In this document: positions 6,252-9,137 of the stretch, one piece after another
Position numbering within the stretch: position 1 is the first letter of the stretch
How the letters are laid out: every line of letters begins with the position of its first letter
Assembly (NCBI GenBank): GCA_026129385.1
Contig: JAHCIE010000108.1
Location: 1 to 9,137 of the forward strand
Origin: Anaerolineae bacterium
GTDB taxonomy: Bacteria; Chloroflexota; Anaerolineae; Epilineales; JAHCIE01
Direction: 5' to 3'
Length of the DNA stretch: 9,137 nt
Translations under genes and position numbers: made by a program
The notes under the pieces: generated by a model
The model's input: only the letters and a program-made list of their open reading frames with translations
Database searches by the model: none
Told to the model about the DNA's origin: nothing

Positions 6252-6971
6252 ATGCAAGATACCCTCGCCCGCGAGGCGGCCGCGCGCGGCCTGCCCCTCA
6301 CCGACGACCAACTCGCCCAATTCGACGCCTACTACCGCCTGCTCGTCGAGTGGAACGCGCGCTTCAACCTGACGCGCATCACCGAGGCGGAGGCGGTGCA
6401 GGTGCAGCACTTCCTGGACTCGCTAGCCCTGCTGGCCGTGGCGGGGGAGTGGTTCCCGCACCAGGCGAAGGTCATCGACGTGGGCGCGGGGGCGGGGCTG
6501 CCGGGGCTGGCCCTCAAGATTGCCCGCCCCGACCTGGACGTGGTCCTGACCGACAGTGTCGGCAAGAAGGTGCAGTTCGTCGACCACGTGATTGGGGCGC
6601 TGGCGATGACGGGCGCGCGGGCCATCCACGCCCGCGCCGAGGACCTGGGCCGCGACAGGGCCTACCGCGAGCAGTTCGACGTGGCCGTGGCGCGGGCCGT
6701 GGCCGACCTGCCGGTGTTGGCGGAGTATCTACTGCCCCTGGTCAAGGTGGGCGGTGCGGCGCTGGCGCAGAAGGGGGCCGGGGCCGCCGAGGAGGTCGCG
6801 CGGGCGGCGAAGGCGGTGCGCGTCCTGGGCGGCGGCGCGGTGAGCCTGGCCGAGTATCGCCTGCCGGGGCTGGACGAGGCGCGCGCCGTGGTGGTCATGC
6901 CGAAGCCGCACCGCACGCCGCCATCGTATCCGCGCCGGGCGGGACTACCGGCGCAGCAGCCGATTCGTTAG
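6252..6971 (+). CDS. rsmG: 16S rRNA (guanine-527-N7)-methyltransferase RsmG (GidB)
   Basis: AdoMet-dependent enzyme that methylates N7 of G527 in the 530 loop of 16S rRNA; loss of this modification in other bacteria gives low-level streptomycin resistance. It is 239 residues long, normal for the family. An N-terminal helical region has 'YYRLLVEWNARFNLTRI' (27-43) and 'HFLDSLALL' (53-61). The Rossmann fold has the AdoMet loop 'VIDVGAGAGLPGLALKI' (74-90), 'LTDSVGKKVQFVDHV' (99-113), 'FDVAVARAVADLPVLAEY' (142-159), 'GGAALAQKG' (167-175) and the C-terminal 'YPRRAGLP' (226-233). The open frame extends far upstream, but that part is antisense to glyA; the ATG at 6252 begins the family's normal N-terminus and sits exactly where the promoter would start transcription. 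Its TAG stop overlaps the TAA of the convergent kinase gene. Confidence 0.96.
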   Translation: MQDTLAREAAARGLPLTDDQLAQFDAYYRLLVEWNARFNLTRITEAEAVQVQHFLDSLALLAVAGEWFPHQAKVIDVGAGAGLPGLALKIARPDLDVVLTDSVGKKVQFVDHVIGALAMTGARAIHARAEDLGRDRAYREQFDVAVARAVADLPVLAEYLLPLVKVGGAALAQKGAGAAEEVARAAKAVRVLGGGAVSLAEYRLPGLDEARAVVVMPKPHRTPPSYPRRAGLPAQQPIR

Positions 6972-8086
6972 CTGGGCGCGCGGTGGCTGGCCGCCGGCAG
7001 GTGGATGGTGAACGTCGCGCCCTGTCCCACCGCGCTCGTCACGGCGATGCTGCCTCCCTGCGCCTGGACCAGCTGCTGCGCAATCGCCAGCCCCAACCCA
7101 CTGCCCGCGTTCCCCTCGCGTGAGCGGGCCGGATCGCCGCGCCAGAAGCGGTCGAAGACGAAGGGCACATCCTCGGCGGCGATGCCCTCGCCGCTGTCCG
7201 CCACTGTGACGCGCACCTGCGTCGGGCCGTCGGCCGCTGCGCTCAGCGTGATGTGCCCGCCGGGCGGGGTGTGGCGCAGCGCGTTGGCGACCAGATTACT
7301 GAGGACCTGATCCAGCCGCCCCCAGTCGGCCAGCGCGGCCAGTCCCTCGCCATCCGTCGCCGCGCGAAGTGCGACGCCCGCCGCCTCCGCCTGCCCACTG
7401 AAGCTCGTCACCACGTCGGCCAGCAGTTCGGCGATGTCGACATGTTCCAGCGTCAGCGGCAGCCGCCCCGCCTCGGCCAGAGACAGGGTTTGCAGGTCGT
7501 CCACCAGACGGGCCAGGGCGCGCGTCTCGCCGAGGGTGGCGTCGAGGGTGTCGGGGGTGGGCGCGTAGACGCCGTCGAGCATACCTTCCAGGTTGCCCTG
7601 GATGACATGCAGCGGCGTCCGTAACTCGTGGGCCACATCGGCGGTCAGGTTGCGCCGTTGCTGATCGGCGCGCGCCAGTTCCCCCACCATGTGATTGAAG
7701 GCCGCGCCCAACCGCCGCAACTCGCCGGGGCCGCGCACCGCGACGCGCACGCTCAGGTCCCCCTGCGCCACGGTATCGGCAGCCGCCACCAGGTCGCCCA
7801 GGGGCGCGGCGAACTGGACGAAGACGCGGCGGCCGAGGATGAAGATGAGCAGGGGCAGGACCAGGACGAGACCGCAACCGCCCAGCCAGACGGCGACGGC
7901 CGTCGCGCCCGTTCCGCCCGCCAGCCGCGTCAGGAGGAAGGCCAGCGCGCCCATCCACGCGATGAGCAGCAGCGACACTAGACCGAAGCCGATGGCGAAG
8001 CGCGCGAAGATCCAGCGGCCCGGGTCACGCCCCCGCCAGGGGCGGCCGTCGCCGTCGCGGAACCAGGGGCCGCGCGCGGGCGTCAC
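6968..8086 (-). CDS. Two-component sensor histidine kinase (HAMP-HisKA-HATPase) with minimal extracytoplasmic loop
   Basis: Membrane kinase that would autophosphorylate on histidine and pass the phosphate to a response regulator. The 372 residues show a basic N-terminus, a membrane segment ~31-54, a loop of about 8 residues, a second membrane segment ~62-85, a HAMP linker ~86-138 ('APLGDLVAAADTVAQGDLSVRV'), the H-box 'ADVAHELRTPLH' with H153, the N-box 'DQVLSNLVANALRHTP' (259-274), G1 'DSGEGI' (297-302), the F-box 'FDRFWRGD' (311-318) and G2 'GSGLGLAI' (328-335). All catalytic boxes are intact. With almost no external domain it probably senses at or in the membrane, or through a partner. The start is GTG at 8086, overlapping the pdxT stop as GTGA, with no clear ribosome site, so translational coupling is likely. 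No response regulator is in the window, and the signal is unknown. Confidence 0.95.
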   Translation of the reverse strand: MTPARGPWFRDGDGRPWRGRDPGRWIFARFAIGFGLVSLLLIAWMGALAFLLTRLAGGTGATAVAVWLGGCGLVLVLPLLIFILGRRVFVQFAAPLGDLVAAADTVAQGDLSVRVAVRGPGELRRLGAAFNHMVGELARADQQRRNLTADVAHELRTPLHVIQGNLEGMLDGVYAPTPDTLDATLGETRALARLVDDLQTLSLAEAGRLPLTLEHVDIAELLADVVTSFSGQAEAAGVALRAATDGEGLAALADWGRLDQVLSNLVANALRHTPPGGHITLSAAADGPTQVRVTVADSGEGIAAEDVPFVFDRFWRGDPARSREGNAGSGLGLAIAQQLVQAQGGSIAVTSAVGQGATFTIHLPAASHRAPS

Positions 8087-8661
8087 GTCGCGGCTCGCAA
8101 GCCTAGAAACAGGCGGTGGAAGCGGTCGTCGTCGGTCAGCTCGGGGTGGAACGCCGTCGCCAGCAAGTGGCCCTGCCGCGCCGCGACGATGGTCCCGCCC
8201 TCCAGGCAGGCCAGCGTCTCCACATCATCCCCGGCGACCTCGATCCACGGGGCGCGGATGAACACGCCGCGAAACGGCTCGCCGCCGAGGGCCGGTACCA
8301 CCAGGTCGGCCTCGAAGCTCGCCACCTGACGGCCAAAGGCGTTGCGCGCGACGCGAATGTCCATCACCCCCAGCCAGGGCGGCTCGCTGGGGCCGATGTC
8401 CTTCGCCAGGACGATCATGCCGGCGCACGTGCCCCACACTGGCGTCCCCGCCTGGGCCAGGGCGCGAATGGGCGCGAGCAGCTCGTACTGCACCATCAGC
8501 TTGCCGATGGTCGTGCTCTCGCCGCCGGGGATGATCAGGCCGTCGAGGCCCGCCAGCTGCTCAGGCCGGCGGACCTCAACGGCGTCAACGCCTAACTGCC
8601 GCACGCGCTCGACGTGCTCGCGAAAGGCCCCTTGCAGGGCCAGCACACCCACGCGCTGCAT
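8083..8661 (-). CDS. pdxT: Pyridoxal 5'-phosphate synthase, glutaminase subunit PdxT
   Basis: Class I glutamine amidotransferase that hydrolyses glutamine and channels ammonia to PdxS, which condenses it with ribose 5-phosphate and glyceraldehyde 3-phosphate to make PLP (DXP-independent route, cytoplasm). The 192-residue length is typical. The start 'MQRVGVLALQGAFREH' and 'LIIPGGESTT' (42-51) are diagnostic. The catalytic triad is C79 in 'WGTCAGM', with H172 and E174 in 'TAFHPELT'. 'DIRVARNAFGRQ' (101-112) is the conserved segment following the active-site cysteine region. The gene begins three bases after the pdxS stop and its TGA overlaps the kinase start, so it is the middle gene of a tight operon. 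The Shine-Dalgarno is weak (GGGGAT-like), consistent with coupling to pdxS. Confidence 0.98.
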   Translation of the reverse strand: MQRVGVLALQGAFREHVERVRQLGVDAVEVRRPEQLAGLDGLIIPGGESTTIGKLMVQYELLAPIRALAQAGTPVWGTCAGMIVLAKDIGPSEPPWLGVMDIRVARNAFGRQVASFEADLVVPALGGEPFRGVFIRAPWIEVAGDDVETLACLEGGTIVAARQGHLLATAFHPELTDDDRFHRLFLGLRAAT

Positions 8662-8664
8662 CCG

Positions 8665-9137
8665 TCACCATCCCCGCGACGCGAGGCGCTCGGCCTCGGG
8701 AATCTGGTGAATCTCCCGGCCCACCATCGCCTCGCCCAACCCGCGCGACACCGCGCCGATGATCTTGGCGTCGGTGTAGTGGGTCGTCGCCTCGACGATG
8801 GCCTTCGCCCGGCGGTACGGGTCGCCGGACTTGAAGATGCCGCTGCCGACGAAGACGCCGTCCACGCCCAGCTGCATCATCAACGCGGCGTCGGCAGGCG
8901 TCGCCAGGCCGCCAGCGGCGAAGTTCACCACGGGTAGCTTGCCGGTCGCGGCCACCTGCTGGACCAGCTCGTAGGGCGCGCCGAGTTCCTTTGCCGTGTG
9001 CATCAACTCCTCGGGGCGCAGCCCCTGGAGGCGGCGAATCTCGCCCAGCACCGTGCGCGCATGGCGCACCGCCTCGACCACGTTGCCCGTGCCCGCCTCA
9101 CCCTTGGTGCGCATCATGGCCGCACCCTCGCCGATGC
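8665..9137 (-). CDS. pdxS: Pyridoxal 5'-phosphate synthase subunit PdxS (Pdx1), C-terminal part, cut by window end
   Basis: Synthase subunit of the DXP-independent PLP pathway, a TIM barrel that assembles as a dodecamer decorated with PdxT. About 157 codons of roughly 295 are visible. The frame is open to the window edge (IGEGAAMMRTKGEAGTGN), so the ATG at 9117 is internal. Recognisable parts are 'RTKGEAGTGNVVEAVRHAR', which contains the second catalytic lysine (K149 in Bacillus numbering), 'LPVVNFAAGGLATPADAALMMQLG', the phosphate-binding 'DGVFVGSGIFKSGDP', and the C-terminal 'AKIIGAVSRGLGEAMVG'. The first catalytic lysine, which binds ribose 5-phosphate, lies outside the window. The promoter must also lie beyond the right edge. 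The TGA at 8667-8665 is three bases before the pdxT start. Confidence 0.98.
   Translation of the reverse strand, partial: IGEGAAMMRTKGEAGTGNVVEAVRHARTVLGEIRRLQGLRPEELMHTAKELGAPYELVQQVAATGKLPVVNFAAGGLATPADAALMMQLGVDGVFVGSGIFKSGDPYRRAKAIVEATTHYTDAKIIGAVSRGLGEAMVGREIHQIPEAERLASRGW

Noticed and set aside
6350..7123. Plus-strand open frame of 257 residues overlapping rsmG
   Set aside because: It is a Gly/Arg-rich shifted-frame reading of rsmG that then runs antisense to the kinase gene.

Overview
The window is about 70% G+C in most places and looks like chromosomal DNA from a high-G+C, probably monoderm bacterium. Chloroflexota is my best guess. This rests on a secreted cytochrome with a Pro/Thr-rich 'TPTATP' stalk and a sortase-like tail, the DXP-independent PLP synthase pair pdxS/pdxT, a leaderless housekeeping gene, and heptamer-type intergenic repeats. 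The phylum is an inference and was not tested by a search.

Layout, left to right: the 3' end of an acetoacetyl-CoA synthetase gene (+, 1-608). A restriction-modification island (-, 605-3121) with visibly lower G+C, encoding a BsuBI/PstI-family endonuclease and its adenine methyltransferase in one reading frame. That frame is broken once, by a TAG codon at 2252-2254. A divergent control region (3122-3368) with a strong promoter and a 16-bp perfect palindrome in front of the methyltransferase. A membrane-anchored diheme cytochrome c (+, 3369-4616). A repeat-rich convergent gap (4617-4895) holding a terminator-like hairpin and a composite inverted repeat. glyA (-, 4896-6164). A compact divergent promoter region whose two -35 boxes overlap. 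rsmG (+, 6252-6971), apparently leaderless. Then a minus-strand operon read right to left: pdxS (cut by the window end), pdxT and a sensor histidine kinase (9137-6968).

How the genes relate: pdxS/pdxT make pyridoxal phosphate, the cofactor of the glyA product, although they are separate transcription units. The kinase is translationally coupled to pdxT (GTGA overlap) and has no response regulator in the window. The restriction-modification island is the accessory part. Its endonuclease domain looks complete and has its own internal Shine-Dalgarno and ATG, while the methyltransferase is cut at codon 290. This is an unexpected state, because an active nuclease without its methylase should be toxic. 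Two convergent gene pairs (605-608 and 6968-6971) overlap through the same four bases, TTAG, which gives TAG on one strand and TAA on the other.
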